Positions 1 to 9,130 of a DNA stretch of 64,000 nt are shown piece after piece; positions within the stretch are counted from its first letter, which is position 1, and the number at the start of each line of letters is the position of its first letter. Made by a program: the position numbers and the translations under genes. The notes under the pieces were generated by a model. The model saw only the letters and a list, made by a program, of their open reading frames with translations. It was not told the DNA's origin and made no database searches. Source of the DNA: Oscillospiraceae bacterium (lineage in GTDB: Bacteria > Bacillota > Clostridia > Oscillospirales > Ruminococcaceae); assembly GCA_900768995.1 (NCBI GenBank), contig CAAGEZ010000036.1:17949-81948 (forward strand), written 5' to 3'.

Positions 1-1357
1 GACGGTTGACGATATATTCCTTATTGAGATGACGGAGCTTTATCTCAGCCACATATTCAGCCTGTATCTCGTCGATTCCGAAGCCTATCATCAGGTTGGG
101 AACGACCTCGTTATCGTCCTCGGTCTCTCTGACTATCGTGATAGCCTTGTCAATATCAAGGAGAATTTTTTTAAGTCCCAGGAGGAGATGCAGCTTTTCC
201 TTTTTCTTGGAAAGGTCGAAATACACCCTGCGCTTCACGCAGTCCTTGCGGAATGCCGTCCACTCGGTGAGTATCTCGTAAACGCCCATTACCTTGGGGT
301 AGCCGCCCACAAGAATGTTAAAGTTGCAGGAATAGGTGTCCTGGAGAGGGGTCAGCTTATAAAGGCGCTTCATAAGCTGATCGGGGTCGGTGCCCTTTTT
401 GATGTCTATTGCAATTTTAAGACCGTTAAGGTCGGACTCATCTCTGATATATGAAACTTCACGGAGCTTGCCTGCTTTCGCAAGCTCAACTATTTTATCC
501 TTTATCTGCTCGATAGTGGTGGTGGGAGGTATCTCGGTTATCTCGATGCAGTGAGACTCGGCGTCATAGTTATACTTTGAGCGAATCTTGACGCTTCCAC
601 GCCCTGTACGGTATATCTTTTCAAGCTCCGCTTCATCGTATATCATCTCGCCGCCGCCGGGGAAATCAGGACCCTTTAAAACGGAAAAGAGATTATACTC
701 AGGGTCTTTAATAAGCCCGATAGTGCCCTCGCATATTTCTGTGAGATTAAAGGAGCATACTGCGCTTGCCATTGAAACGGCGATTCCCACATTTGAATTT
801 ACCAGTATTGAGGGGAATGTTGCGGGAAGAAGAGTAGGCTCAACGGTCTCATTGTCATAGTTCGGGACAAAATCCACTGTGTCCTTGTCGATATCACGGA
901 AAAGCTCGGCACATATGGGAGCAAGCTTTGCCTCGGTGTATCGGGGTGCGGCATATGCCATATCCCTCGAATACGCCTTTCCGAAGTTTCCCTTGCTTTC
1001 GATGTAGGGGTGGAGCAGGGCTTCGTTTCCCTTTGCCATACGCACCATTGTTTCGTAAATGGCAGCATCGCCGTGGGGGTTCAGCTTCATTGTCTGACCC
1101 ACGATATTGGCAGACTTGGTCTTATTGCCTGTGAGAAGCCCCATTTTGTACATCGTATAGAGCAGCTTTCGGTGAGAGGGCTTGAAGCCGTCGATCTCGG
1201 GAAGCGCTCTTGAAACGATAACGCTCATTGCATAGGGCATATAGTTCTTTTCAAGGGTGTCGGTTATCTTTTCCTCCACAACAACGCCGCTGCCTGCGAT
1301 ATATGCGTTCATCTGAGGGGCGGGAGTCTTGTTCTGAGTCTCTTTCTTTTTCGCCAT
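1..1357 (-). CDS. DNA topoisomerase (ATP-hydrolysing) subunit A, GyrA/ParC family, 3' end outside window
   Basis: This is the breakage-reunion subunit of a type II topoisomerase, which cuts and rejoins DNA through an active-site tyrosine. Reading leftwards from an ATG at 1357, the protein has the N-terminal winged-helix region with the DGFKPSHRKLLYTMY block and the PRYTEAKL segment that carries the catalytic Tyr. About 452 codons are present and the frame is still open at base 1, so the C-terminal beta-pinwheel lies outside. HRK replaces the QRR usual in GyrA, which favours a ParC-like or second A subunit. An AAGGAGAA site lies about 15 bases before the start. The gap to scfB upstream is only 17 bases, so the two may be co-transcribed. 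Confidence 0.9.
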   Translation of the reverse strand, partial: MAKKKETQNKTPAPQMNAYIAGSGVVVEEKITDTLEKNYMPYAMSVIVSRALPEIDGFKPSHRKLLYTMYKMGLLTGNKTKSANIVGQTMKLNPHGDAAIYETMVRMAKGNEALLHPYIESKGNFGKAYSRDMAYAAPRYTEAKLAPICAELFRDIDKDTVDFVPNYDNETVEPTLLPATFPSILVNSNVGIAVSMASAVCSFNLTEICEGTIGLIKDPEYNLFSVLKGPDFPGGGEMIYDEAELEKIYRTGRGSVKIRSKYNYDAESHCIEITEIPPTTTIEQIKDKIVELAKAGKLREVSYIRDESDLNGLKIAIDIKKGTDPDQLMKRLYKLTPLQDTYSCNFNILVGGYPKVMGVYEILTEWTAFRKDCVKRRVYFDLSKKKEKLHLLLGLKKILLDIDKAITIVRETEDDNEVVPNLMIGFGIDEIQAEYVAEIKLRHLNKEYIVNR

Positions 1358-1374
1358 TTAGTTGTCAGTTCTCC

Positions 1375-2748
1375 TTATTCCTGTGCGGCTGCCTCCGCCT
1401 GAGCCGCCTTTATCATAATTGCACACTCAAGTCTCTTCTTCTCGATCTCGCAGGAGAGCTTGTGAGCGGTGAGGATATTTCCTGTGTAAATGTAGTTATT
1501 GGCATTGCAGCCGCCGCTGCAGTAGAACTTAGCCCAGCACTTGCGGCAGTCTTCCTTATTATAAATATGTGCTGCTGCAAACTGCTTCTTTATTTCGGTG
1601 TTGAACTCGCCTGTGTGGATATTGCCCATAAGATACTCGGGGATTCCCACGAACTGATGACATGGGTAGATGTCACCGTCGGAAGTGATGGCAACATACT
1701 CATTTCCCGAGCCGCAGCCTCTCAGACGCTTGATAGCGCAGGGGCCCTGATCGAGATCCAGCATAAAATGGAAGAAATTGAAGTGCTTGCCCTTTTTCTC
1801 ATTCACGAGCATAAGCTGTGCAAGTCTCTCATACTCAGAGAAAACTGCGGGCAGGTCTCTTTCTGTGATAGCGTATTTCTCGTCGTGGTCACAGACAACA
1901 GGCTCAACGGATATCTGGTCAAAGCCAAGGTCATAAAGATGGAAAACGTCATTGGAAAAGTCAAGGTTATACTTTGTAAATGTACCTCTTACATAGTAAT
2001 TCTCGTAATTTCTCTTTTCAGCAAGCTGCTTGTACTTTTCAATGATGCGGTCATAGCAGCCGCTGCCGTCAACACGCTTTCTTACACGGTCGTTAACGTC
2101 CTTTCGTCCGTCAATGGAGAGGACAACGTTGGACATTTCCTTGTTGATGAAGTCCATTTTTTCCTCATCGAGGAGAAGTCCGTTGGTGGTAACGGTGAAG
2201 CGGAAACGCTTGTTGTATTCTTTTTCCTTTGATCTTCCGTATTCAACAAGCTGTTTTACAACGTTCCAGTTCATAAGAGGCTCGCCGCCGAAGAAATCCA
2301 CCTCGAGGTTCTGTCTGTCGCCGGAATTTTCAAGGAGGAAGTCAAGAGCTTTCTTTCCGGTCTCGAAGCTCATTACCTTTCTGCCCATTGCATAGTCGCC
2401 CTGAGAAGCAAAGCAGTATTCACAGCGGAGGTTGCAGTCCATTGTTACCAGCAGGCACATTGCCTTGATAGGAGATGCAACGGAATATTTTGCAAATTTT
2501 TCATAATCGTCCTCGGAGAAAAGGATCTTATCATTGTAAAGCTCTTTTACCTCTTCATAACAGGAGATTATCTCGTCCTTGTCATAAAATCGGGAGAGCT
2601 TCTCGATGACGTTCTCGGGACATTCGTCCGCAAAGGGAGGAGCGATGTTGTCGAGCATATCATAGGTAAGCTCGTCCACGATATGAACACCGCCGCTGTG
2701 TACATCGAGCACAATATTATATCCGTTCAGCTTATATTTATGTATCAT
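1375..2748 (-). CDS. scfB: SCIFF thioether maturase, radical SAM/SPASM protein
   Basis: ScfB is a radical SAM enzyme that links a cysteine of the SCIFF peptide to an alpha carbon, forming a thioether (sactipeptide-type) bond. The 457-residue protein starts with a peptide-recognition-like region (residues 1-90). It then has the CxxxCxxC cluster motif at Cys105, Cys109 and Cys112. A Cys-rich SPASM region near residues 345-420 (including CRKCWAKFYC and CSGGC) would hold auxiliary Fe-S clusters. An AAAGGA ribosome site precedes the ATG. Its substrate gene lies directly upstream on the same strand, and this pairing makes the assignment strong. The biological role of mature SCIFF is not known to me. 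Confidence 0.95.
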   Translation of the reverse strand: MIHKYKLNGYNIVLDVHSGGVHIVDELTYDMLDNIAPPFADECPENVIEKLSRFYDKDEIISCYEEVKELYNDKILFSEDDYEKFAKYSVASPIKAMCLLVTMDCNLRCEYCFASQGDYAMGRKVMSFETGKKALDFLLENSGDRQNLEVDFFGGEPLMNWNVVKQLVEYGRSKEKEYNKRFRFTVTTNGLLLDEEKMDFINKEMSNVVLSIDGRKDVNDRVRKRVDGSGCYDRIIEKYKQLAEKRNYENYYVRGTFTKYNLDFSNDVFHLYDLGFDQISVEPVVCDHDEKYAITERDLPAVFSEYERLAQLMLVNEKKGKHFNFFHFMLDLDQGPCAIKRLRGCGSGNEYVAITSDGDIYPCHQFVGIPEYLMGNIHTGEFNTEIKKQFAAAHIYNKEDCRKCWAKFYCSGGCNANNYIYTGNILTAHKLSCEIEKKRLECAIMIKAAQAEAAAQE

Positions 2749-2785
2749 TTGAAAAATCCTTTCGACTTGCAGAAAATTTGCAGAT

Positions 2786-2838
2786 ATAAGTCAGAGGATA
2801 GAGGTTAGAATAAGTCTGACCTCTATCCTCTGATGACT
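2786..2838 (-). promoter_or_regulatory. Strong hairpin between scfA and scfB
   Basis: A perfect 15-bp inverted repeat (2791-2805 paired with 2819-2833, 13-base loop) lies in the gap after scfA, and a bulged AAGTC/GACTT extension lengthens the stem. No T-tract follows it on the minus strand. It therefore looks more like a 3' stabiliser, processing site or partial attenuator than a complete terminator. Confidence 0.6.
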
Positions 2839-2855
2839 TTAACCTATAGTTAAAA

Positions 2856-2993
2856 TTACTTCTCGCACTTCTGGTTTGCAACAGTGCAGGAAGTCTTGCA
2901 AGCGGACTGGCAGGATGCCTGACACTTGCCGCAGCCGCCCTTGGCAGCAGTCTGCTTGAGGTTAGCCTTATTGATGGTCTTAATGTGCTTCAT
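2856..2993 (-). CDS. scfA: SCIFF precursor peptide (six cysteines in forty-five residues)
   Basis: This small gene encodes exactly 45 residues with exactly six cysteines, at positions 21, 24, 28, 32, 36 and 43. That matches the defining formula of the SCIFF ribosomal peptide family. The N-terminal leader is basic and begins MKHIKTINKANLKQ; a GG pair precedes the first Cys. The start is fixed by a GGGGAGGA ribosome site seven bases before the ATG and by a sigma-A promoter just upstream. The modifying enzyme scfB follows on the same strand. The peptide is expected to be cross-linked by ScfB through thioether bonds. Confidence 0.97.
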   Translation of the reverse strand: MKHIKTINKANLKQTAAKGGCGKCQASCQSACKTSCTVANQKCEK

Positions 2994-3025
2994 CTGAGTA
3001 TCCTCCCCAAAAATAATATATTTCC

Positions 3026-3054
3026 ATTATATCACGGCTTTTGTCGAATTTCAA
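3026..3054 (-). promoter_or_regulatory. Sigma-A promoter of scfA
   Basis: On the minus strand TTGAAA (3054-3049) and TATAAT (3031-3026) are separated by 17 bases. The predicted start is about 25 bases before the scfA ATG. The SCIFF pair therefore has its own promoter, separate from glgB and the membrane protein gene. Confidence 0.8.
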
Positions 3055-3126
3055 TATCTACAGATTTTTTCGGCAGATTACACAATTATGCAAATGTATA
3101 TTTTTGCATTTTTGTATCACACTACA

Positions 3127-3531
3127 TCATTCACGGAACACGGGACGGGTATTGACGCCCTTAAATCCTCCGAGAGCCGATGCGGCGGCGATTATGAAAA
3201 GCTTTGAGAACACCCCTGCGGCAGAGAACATTCTCACCGTCAGCGCACCTATTATAACAACGGCGCAGAACACCGCCGCACCGCAGAAAAAGCCTGTTGC
3301 AAGACCGTTCCGCCTGCGTCTGTTAGCGGCACAGAATGAGCAGGCAAAGCAGCCTGCGGCAAGGGCTATTCCCGACAGACCCTTCACCGTAACATCGGAA
3401 AGGTCGCAGAATACTGCCGCCGCCGATAAAAGTGCAGCGGCGGCAGTAAGTGCGCCAAGTCCCGAAAGCAGGGAAAGCCCTGCGGTGATAAGCCGGTCAC
3501 GCCTGCGGACAGCCTTTCTCGATCTTCTCAT
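3127..3531 (-). CDS. TIGR04086-type membrane protein (YrzE-like)
   Basis: This is a small hydrophobic protein of 134 residues with an Arg-rich N-terminus and about four membrane segments. The RRRNGLATGFFCG stretch and the GGFKGVN ending match the pattern I associate with the TIGR04086/YrzE family, which is often found near the SCIFF genes in Clostridia. The start at 3531 (MRRSRK) is chosen because GGGAGG sits eight bases before it; an in-frame ATG at 3549 lacks such a site. It lies 53 bases downstream of glgB and upstream of scfA. The function is unknown. Confidence 0.65.
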   Translation of the reverse strand: MRRSRKAVRRRDRLITAGLSLLSGLGALTAAAALLSAAAVFCDLSDVTVKGLSGIALAAGCFACSFCAANRRRRNGLATGFFCGAAVFCAVVIIGALTVRMFSAAGVFSKLFIIAAASALGGFKGVNTRPVFRE

Positions 3532-3584
3532 ATCGCCGCCTCCCTGCAAATCTACTGTTAAAGCATATGCGGGAAGGCATTTTA

Positions 3585-5366
3585 TTATGCATCAAACATT
3601 CTGCCTGAGAATGGCGCAAGCTTTACGGTAAATTCCCCTGTTTTTGCCGAGGGCTTCAGCGTTATGCTTGTCTTAACGGCAGTTTCACCGCTGTAGATAG
3701 TGCTGTCGGTGTTGATAAGCTCATTAAAACGTGTCATACCGTCGGCGGGTATGGCAACGCTCTGCTCCTTGTCGGAAAGATTGAGAACAATAACGGTAGT
3801 CTCACCCTCTGCGCAGCGCTTGTAGGCAAAGACGGACTTCTCGCTTTCGTCCGCAAGTATCCATTCGAAGCAGTCGGGGTTGTATTCGCCGTTGTAAAGC
3901 GATGGACGCTTGTCATAAAGCTTGGAAAGGTCGGTCATATAACGTCTGAACGAATCGTGGAGGGGGTATTTGAGAATATCCCAGTCCTGCTCCCTCGTTT
4001 CGTCCCACTCTCTGAACTGGGCAAACTCGCCGCCCATAAAGTTGAGCTTTTTGCCCGGGTGGGTGTACATATACATATAAAATGACCTTGCCTGGGGGAA
4101 TTTCACCTCATAATCTCCCCACATCTTCTGTATCGCAGTTGCCTTGCCGTGGACGTTTTCATCGTGGGAAACGGGCAGGAGGTACAGCTCATTATAAAAG
4201 TACATCATCGAAAATGTTATCTTGCTGTGATGATACTTTCGCTCTGCGGGAGGGGTGCGGAAATAGTCAAAGGTGTCATTCATCCAGCCCAGATCCCACT
4301 TGTAGTCAAAGCCAAGTCCGCCGTACTCAACGGGTGCGGTTATTTTCGGGAACGATGTGGAATCCTCGGCAATGAGCATTGCTGTGGGGTGGAGCCTGTG
4401 AAGTCCGTCGTTCATCTTTTTGAGGAAATCAACAGTACAGCCGTTCACTCCCCTTGCAGGGTCGCCCTGCCAGTATATCGCACGGCTTATTGCGTCCATT
4501 CGCAGACCGTCAAAATGATACACCGACAGCCAGTAGTTTGCGGCTGACTGCAAAAAGCAGCATACCTCACGGCGGGAATGGATAAAGTTGTATGTGCCCC
4601 ACTCGCTCTGACCCACAGAGCCGTTGGGGTATTCATAGAGACAGGTCCCGTCATACTTTGCAAGGGCATATCCGTCAACTGCAAAATGCACGGGCACGAA
4701 ATCCATAATAACGCCGATGCCGCTGTTATGGCACTTGTCGATAAGCTCCATAAGCTGTGCGGGAGTGCCGTATCTTGATGTGGGGGCGAAAAATCCCGTG
4801 TTCTGATATCCCCAGGAGCAGTCGGCGGGGTGCTCACTCAGTGGCATAAACTCAATATGGGTGTAGCCGTGCTCCTTTACATATTTAATGAGCCTGTCCG
4901 CAATCTCGGAATATGTAAACCAGCCGTTCTCGTCATCGGGATTTTCCACCCACGAGCCGAGGTGCACCTCATATATGTTCATAGGGCTGTCATAGTTCTT
5001 GTTCCGCTTCTGCATCCACTTTATGTCGGTGAATTTATAGTCCATAAGGTCGGTGATTATGGAGGAAAAGGCAGGGCGAAGCTCCATTGCAAAGCCGTAT
5101 GGGTCACAGTGTTCCATTCTTCCGCTCTGGGAATAGATGACATATTTATACATCATTCCCTTTCGTGCGGCGGGAGAATGATACACATAGACCTGACCGT
5201 TTTTCTGCATCGGCTCCTCTTTCCAGTCCGTCCACTCGCCGATTATGCAAACGCCTGTTGCGGAGGGCGCAAAGGTTCGGAACGCTGTGCCCGTATCATC
5301 AGGGTGAGCACCGAAGAAATCGTATGCGTCAAAGACATTGCCCATATAAAATTCGTGCATATCCAT
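3585..5366 (-). CDS. glgB: 1,4-alpha-glucan branching enzyme
   Basis: GlgB makes the alpha-1,6 branches of glycogen by moving short glucan chains. The 593-residue protein has an N-terminal CBM48-like domain (FGAHPDD...FRTFAPSATGV) followed by a GH13 barrel. The conserved regions are VIMDFVPVHF, DGLRMDAISR (nucleophile Asp, about residue 300), LIAEDSTS (acid/base Glu) and LPVSHDENVHG (His-Asp). A C-terminal beta domain ends the protein. An AGGAGG site precedes the ATG at 5366. The frame is open further upstream, but that stretch overlaps the MarR gene. The protein is somewhat shorter than many bacterial branching enzymes. It follows the MarR gene by 13 bases, so the two form one operon. Confidence 0.92.
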   Translation of the reverse strand: MDMHEFYMGNVFDAYDFFGAHPDDTGTAFRTFAPSATGVCIIGEWTDWKEEPMQKNGQVYVYHSPAARKGMMYKYVIYSQSGRMEHCDPYGFAMELRPAFSSIITDLMDYKFTDIKWMQKRNKNYDSPMNIYEVHLGSWVENPDDENGWFTYSEIADRLIKYVKEHGYTHIEFMPLSEHPADCSWGYQNTGFFAPTSRYGTPAQLMELIDKCHNSGIGVIMDFVPVHFAVDGYALAKYDGTCLYEYPNGSVGQSEWGTYNFIHSRREVCCFLQSAANYWLSVYHFDGLRMDAISRAIYWQGDPARGVNGCTVDFLKKMNDGLHRLHPTAMLIAEDSTSFPKITAPVEYGGLGFDYKWDLGWMNDTFDYFRTPPAERKYHHSKITFSMMYFYNELYLLPVSHDENVHGKATAIQKMWGDYEVKFPQARSFYMYMYTHPGKKLNFMGGEFAQFREWDETREQDWDILKYPLHDSFRRYMTDLSKLYDKRPSLYNGEYNPDCFEWILADESEKSVFAYKRCAEGETTVIVLNLSDKEQSVAIPADGMTRFNELINTDSTIYSGETAVKTSITLKPSAKTGEFTVKLAPFSGRMFDA

Positions 5367-5379
5367 AAAAGGATTCCTC

Positions 5380-5829
5380 CTAGTTGTCCGAAAGCTTTGC
5401 CAGCACTGCGGCAGAGGCTTCGGAGTATATTTTAAGTGATTCGATAACTCTGACAGTGTTCTCGCTGCCCATTTCGGCAACCAGCATATTGAGCCTTTGT
5501 TCAAGTTTTTCGGAGCTTGAATCTATGTATTCCCTGCCCTGTTCGGTGATGCTCACAAGAACTCTGCGCCTGTCGGCAATGTCGGTGCGCCTTGTGATGT
5601 AGCCCTTTTTTTCGAGGGAACGGAGAATGCCCGCTATCCTGCCCGCCGTCATTTCAAGAGCCGATGAGAGCTGCCCAGGGAGAAGCTCCCGATCCGACAC
5701 TGCGATAAAAGAGAGAACCTTCATCTCCCCCTGCAAAAATTCCGTAAGCCCGAACGGGTCAGTTCTGAAATAAAGATCACGAAACTGCTCAAAAAGCTTT
5801 GCGGAAAGGCTGTCCTTATCCTTGTCCAC
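5380..5829 (-). CDS. MarR-family transcriptional regulator
   Basis: This 149-residue winged-helix repressor-like protein probably controls its own operon with glgB. The MarR core is clear: LLPGQLSSALEMTAGRIAGILRSLEKKGYI is the recognition-helix region and RRTDIADRRRVLVSIT is the wing with the typical D-R-R. The start codon is GTG at 5829, supported by GGGAGGTG just upstream. Helices at both ends would form the dimer. A perfect palindrome lies between its promoter and start codon. The ligand cannot be read from the sequence. Confidence 0.88.
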   Translation of the reverse strand: MDKDKDSLSAKLFEQFRDLYFRTDPFGLTEFLQGEMKVLSFIAVSDRELLPGQLSSALEMTAGRIAGILRSLEKKGYITRRTDIADRRRVLVSITEQGREYIDSSSEKLEQRLNMLVAEMGSENTVRVIESLKIYSEASAAVLAKLSDN

Positions 5830-5860
5830 AGTAACACCTCCCGAAAATTAACAGTATAAA

Positions 5861-5918
5861 TATTTAACAGTGTTAAATACCATAAGCAAATTATACCATA
5901 ATATATTATAAATGTCAA
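5861..5918 (-). promoter_or_regulatory. Promoter and palindromic operator of the MarR-glgB operon
   Basis: TTGACA (5918-5913) and TATAAT (5895-5890) on the minus strand are 17 bases apart. Just past the predicted start lies a perfect palindrome at 5861-5879, TATTTAACA-G-TGTTAAATA, with 9-base arms and one central base. Its size, symmetry and place before a marR gene fit an autoregulatory MarR operator. Confidence 0.75.
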
Positions 5919-5997
5919 TAATTTTTGTTTATTTTCAAGAGAACAAAAAAATTTTACATATGTTAAAAATACGGAAATGAAATGAGGAAAAATTCCC

Positions 5998-6026
5998 TTG
6001 CATTTTTTTGTGGAATATAGTATAAT
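5998..6026 (+). promoter_or_regulatory. Promoter of the decarboxylase gamma/beta operon
   Basis: TTGCAT (5998-6003) and TATAAT (6021-6026) are separated by 17 bases and lie 60 bases before the gamma-subunit ATG. Confidence 0.65.
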
Positions 6027-6085
6027 AATGTTAAGTTTTGAATTTAGGAAGGTTATGCCTTTCAAGGAAAGGATTGAATCATTTT

Positions 6086-6469
6086 ATGGAAATGCAGATG
6101 GAATGGAGCTATGTAGGAGCCGTTGTTATCTCGGGTCTTGTAATAGTTTTCGTCGCACTGATACTGCTTATTGCGGCGGTATGGGTAATGGGCAGGATAT
6201 TCACTGCCGTTAAATCAGGCAAATCTGGCGGAGGAGACAAGCCCAAGGAGATCGTTCCCGCACCTCAGCCTAAAAATGACACACCCTCTGTTTCTGCCGA
6301 TACTGAGGACGAAAGCGAGATAATCGCAGTTATCGCCGCAGCGGTTGCAGCAATGAGCGCAGAGTGCGGAAAGCCTCTCAGAATACACAGCATCAGGCGT
6401 GCAGGAAGCACCTCCAAGGCAAATTCCTGGGCAAGAGCCGCACGCAGCGAAAATACCAGAGCATTTTAA
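6086..6469 (+). CDS. Sodium-pump decarboxylase gamma subunit (OadG-type)
   Basis: This 127-residue protein has one N-terminal membrane helix (VGAVVISGLVIVFVALILLIAAVWVMG) followed by a charged, Pro/Ala-containing linker. That is the layout of OadG/MmdD gamma subunits, which anchor biotin-dependent decarboxylases and help assemble the pump. The C-terminal part (SEIIAVIAAAVAAMS...) resembles the segment that contacts other subunits. The start at 6086 is the first of three near ATG codons; an AAGGAAAGG site lies upstream. The beta subunit follows by 18 bases. No alpha (carboxyltransferase) subunit or biotin carrier is in the window. Confidence 0.8.
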   Translation: MEMQMEWSYVGAVVISGLVIVFVALILLIAAVWVMGRIFTAVKSGKSGGGDKPKEIVPAPQPKNDTPSVSADTEDESEIIAVIAAAVAAMSAECGKPLRIHSIRRAGSTSKANSWARAARSENTRAF

Positions 6470-6487
6470 AAGGAAAGGAAAGTTCCT

Positions 6488-7687
6488 ATGTTATCAATAT
6501 TTTGGGATACCATAAAGGATCTGTGGGCAAGCTCAGGCTTTGCTGTTCTCCAGTGGCAGAACATTGTTATGATCCTGATTTCATTTGTGTTTATGTACCT
6601 TGCGATAAAGCATAAGTTCGAGCCTCTGCTCCTGCTCCCTATCGCTTTCGGTATGCTCCTTACGAACCTCCCCTGTACGGGAATGTACCACCCCGAGCTG
6701 TGGAACATTGACGCAGGTCACGAACTGAATTTCGGTGAGATACTCCATAAGGGCGGACTGCTTGATATGCTGTATCTGGGAGTTAAGCTTCAGATATATC
6801 CTGCGCTTATCTTCCTCGGAATCGGCTGTATGACAGACTTTGCTCCCCTTATCGCAAACCCCAAGAGTTTCCTTCTCGGTGCTGCCGCTCAGGCAGGTAT
6901 CTTCCTCACATTCATCGGTGCGGCTGCTCTCGGATTCAATGCCAATGAAGCAGGTTCTATCGCAATCATTGGCGGTGCGGACGGTCCTACATCTATTTAT
7001 GTATCCAGCCTTCTGCTCAAATCGGGTGGATATCAGGTCGAGGTCGGAACGATCGCACTTGCAGCTTACACCTATATGGCTCTGGTTCCCCTTATCCAGC
7101 CTCCTATAATGCGTCTCCTCACAACCGAAAAGGAGCGCAAGGTAAGAATGACCCAGCTCAGAACAGTTTCCAAGACTGAAAAGATCATCTTCCCTATTGC
7201 TGTTACCGTTATCATTGCTCTTCTCGTTCCCTCAGCTGCTCCCCTCGTTGGTATGCTGATGCTCGGAAACCTCTTTAAGGAGAGCGGCGTTGTTGACCGT
7301 ATCTGCAAGACCGCTCAGAACGAGCTTATGAACATCATCACAATTTTCCTCGGTATTTCCGTTGGTGCAACGACTGTTGCTGAAAAGGTAATATCTTTCG
7401 CATTCCTTAAAGTAATTCTTCTCGGCGTTGTTGCATTCGGCGTTGGTACAGCTTCGGGCGTTCTTTTCGGAAAGCTTATGTGCCTCTTTACAGGCGGCAA
7501 GGTAAATCCCCTTATCGGTTCCGCAGGCGTTTCCGCCGTTCCTATGGCTGCAAGACAGTCTCAGAAAGTCGGCGCAGAAGCAGACCCAACAAACTTCCTC
7601 CTTATGCACGCTATGGGACCCAACGTTGCAGGTGTTATCGGTTCTGCGGTTGCCGCAGGCGTTCTCCTCAGCATTATCCCTCACTGA
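6488..7687 (+). CDS. Sodium ion-translocating decarboxylase beta subunit
   Basis: This 399-residue integral membrane protein is the sodium-translocating unit of oxaloacetate, methylmalonyl-CoA or glutaconyl-CoA decarboxylases (OadB/MmdB/GcdB). It couples decarboxylation of carboxybiotin to sodium export. Many hydrophobic helices are visible, with the family motifs GGADGPTSIYVSS (about residues 162-174) and, near the end, PLIGSAGVSAVPMAARQSQK with the conserved NFLLMHAMGPNVAGVIGSAVAAG. The substrate cannot be told from this subunit. A GGAAAGG ribosome site precedes the ATG. The gene ends before a strong terminator. Confidence 0.93.
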   Translation: MLSIFWDTIKDLWASSGFAVLQWQNIVMILISFVFMYLAIKHKFEPLLLLPIAFGMLLTNLPCTGMYHPELWNIDAGHELNFGEILHKGGLLDMLYLGVKLQIYPALIFLGIGCMTDFAPLIANPKSFLLGAAAQAGIFLTFIGAAALGFNANEAGSIAIIGGADGPTSIYVSSLLLKSGGYQVEVGTIALAAYTYMALVPLIQPPIMRLLTTEKERKVRMTQLRTVSKTEKIIFPIAVTVIIALLVPSAAPLVGMLMLGNLFKESGVVDRICKTAQNELMNIITIFLGISVGATTVAEKVISFAFLKVILLGVVAFGVGTASGVLFGKLMCLFTGGKVNPLIGSAGVSAVPMAARQSQKVGAEADPTNFLLMHAMGPNVAGVIGSAVAAGVLLSIIPH

Positions 7688-7710
7688 TGTTAATCTAAAA
7701 TTCTATAACA

Positions 7711-7746
7711 AAAAGGCTTTCCGAGCAAAATCGGAAAGCCTTTTTT
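7711..7746. terminator. Bidirectional rho-independent terminator
   Basis: AAAGGCTTTCCGA pairs with TCGGAAAGCCTTT around a short loop, with T6 after it on the plus strand and an A-run before it. It can serve the decarboxylase operon and the small minus-strand gene that faces it. Confidence 0.9.
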
Positions 7747-7921
7747 ATTTGGATTCAGCATTATTTCCAAGCAGCGCCCTCTGTGCGGCTATCGTTGCAA
7801 GAGTATCGCCAAGCTGCACAAACGCCGCAGCAGCTACAGCAAGCTGCCCGTCATCGGGAATATCCGCTGCAATTGCGGCAGCGGCGGCTGTTATTGAAAG
7901 AACAAGTTCATTAGGATTCAT
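7745..7921 (-). CDS. Small Ala-rich conserved-looking protein, unknown function
   Basis: This short gene would give 58 residues beginning MNPNELVLSITAAAAAIAAD. It is rich in alanine, with a polar DIPDDGQLA centre and a LGDTLATIAAQRALL end, and could be two helices. There is no signal peptide or clear membrane helix. GGGTGAT sits close before the ATG at 7921; a GTG three codons earlier is an alternative. Its stop codon lies inside the terminator stem. It is convergent to the decarboxylase operon. I do not recognise a function. Confidence 0.55.
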   Translation of the reverse strand: MNPNELVLSITAAAAAIAADIPDDGQLAVAAAAFVQLGDTLATIAAQRALLGNNAESK

Positions 7922-7984
7922 CGGTATCACCCGAATATAAGTAATGGGACATTTATATTATATGAGTGACATCATAAAAGGGTG

Positions 7985-8016
7985 CAAAAAGGACCGCCGC
8001 ACATATGCACGGCAGC
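7985..8016 (-). terminator. Terminator of the ilvBNC operon
   Basis: On the minus strand a GC-rich stem (CTGCCGTG pairing imperfectly with TGCGGCGG) is followed by TCCTTTTTG, 27 bases after the ilvC stop. Confidence 0.65.
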
Positions 8017-8042
8017 CCTCTGTATGTACTGATTTTATAAAA

Positions 8043-9071
<1,029 letters not shown>

Positions 9072-9130
9072 CTAATAGAATATTATGGAATATTTAATTT
9101 ATTTCAAGGCAAATTGCCTTAAAAGCGTGA

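Noticed and set aside
1228..2232. Long plus-strand open frame of 334 codons
   Set aside because: It lies wholly opposite scfB and the topoisomerase gene, lacks a ribosome site and has no recognisable domain. It is a shadow of minus-strand coding.
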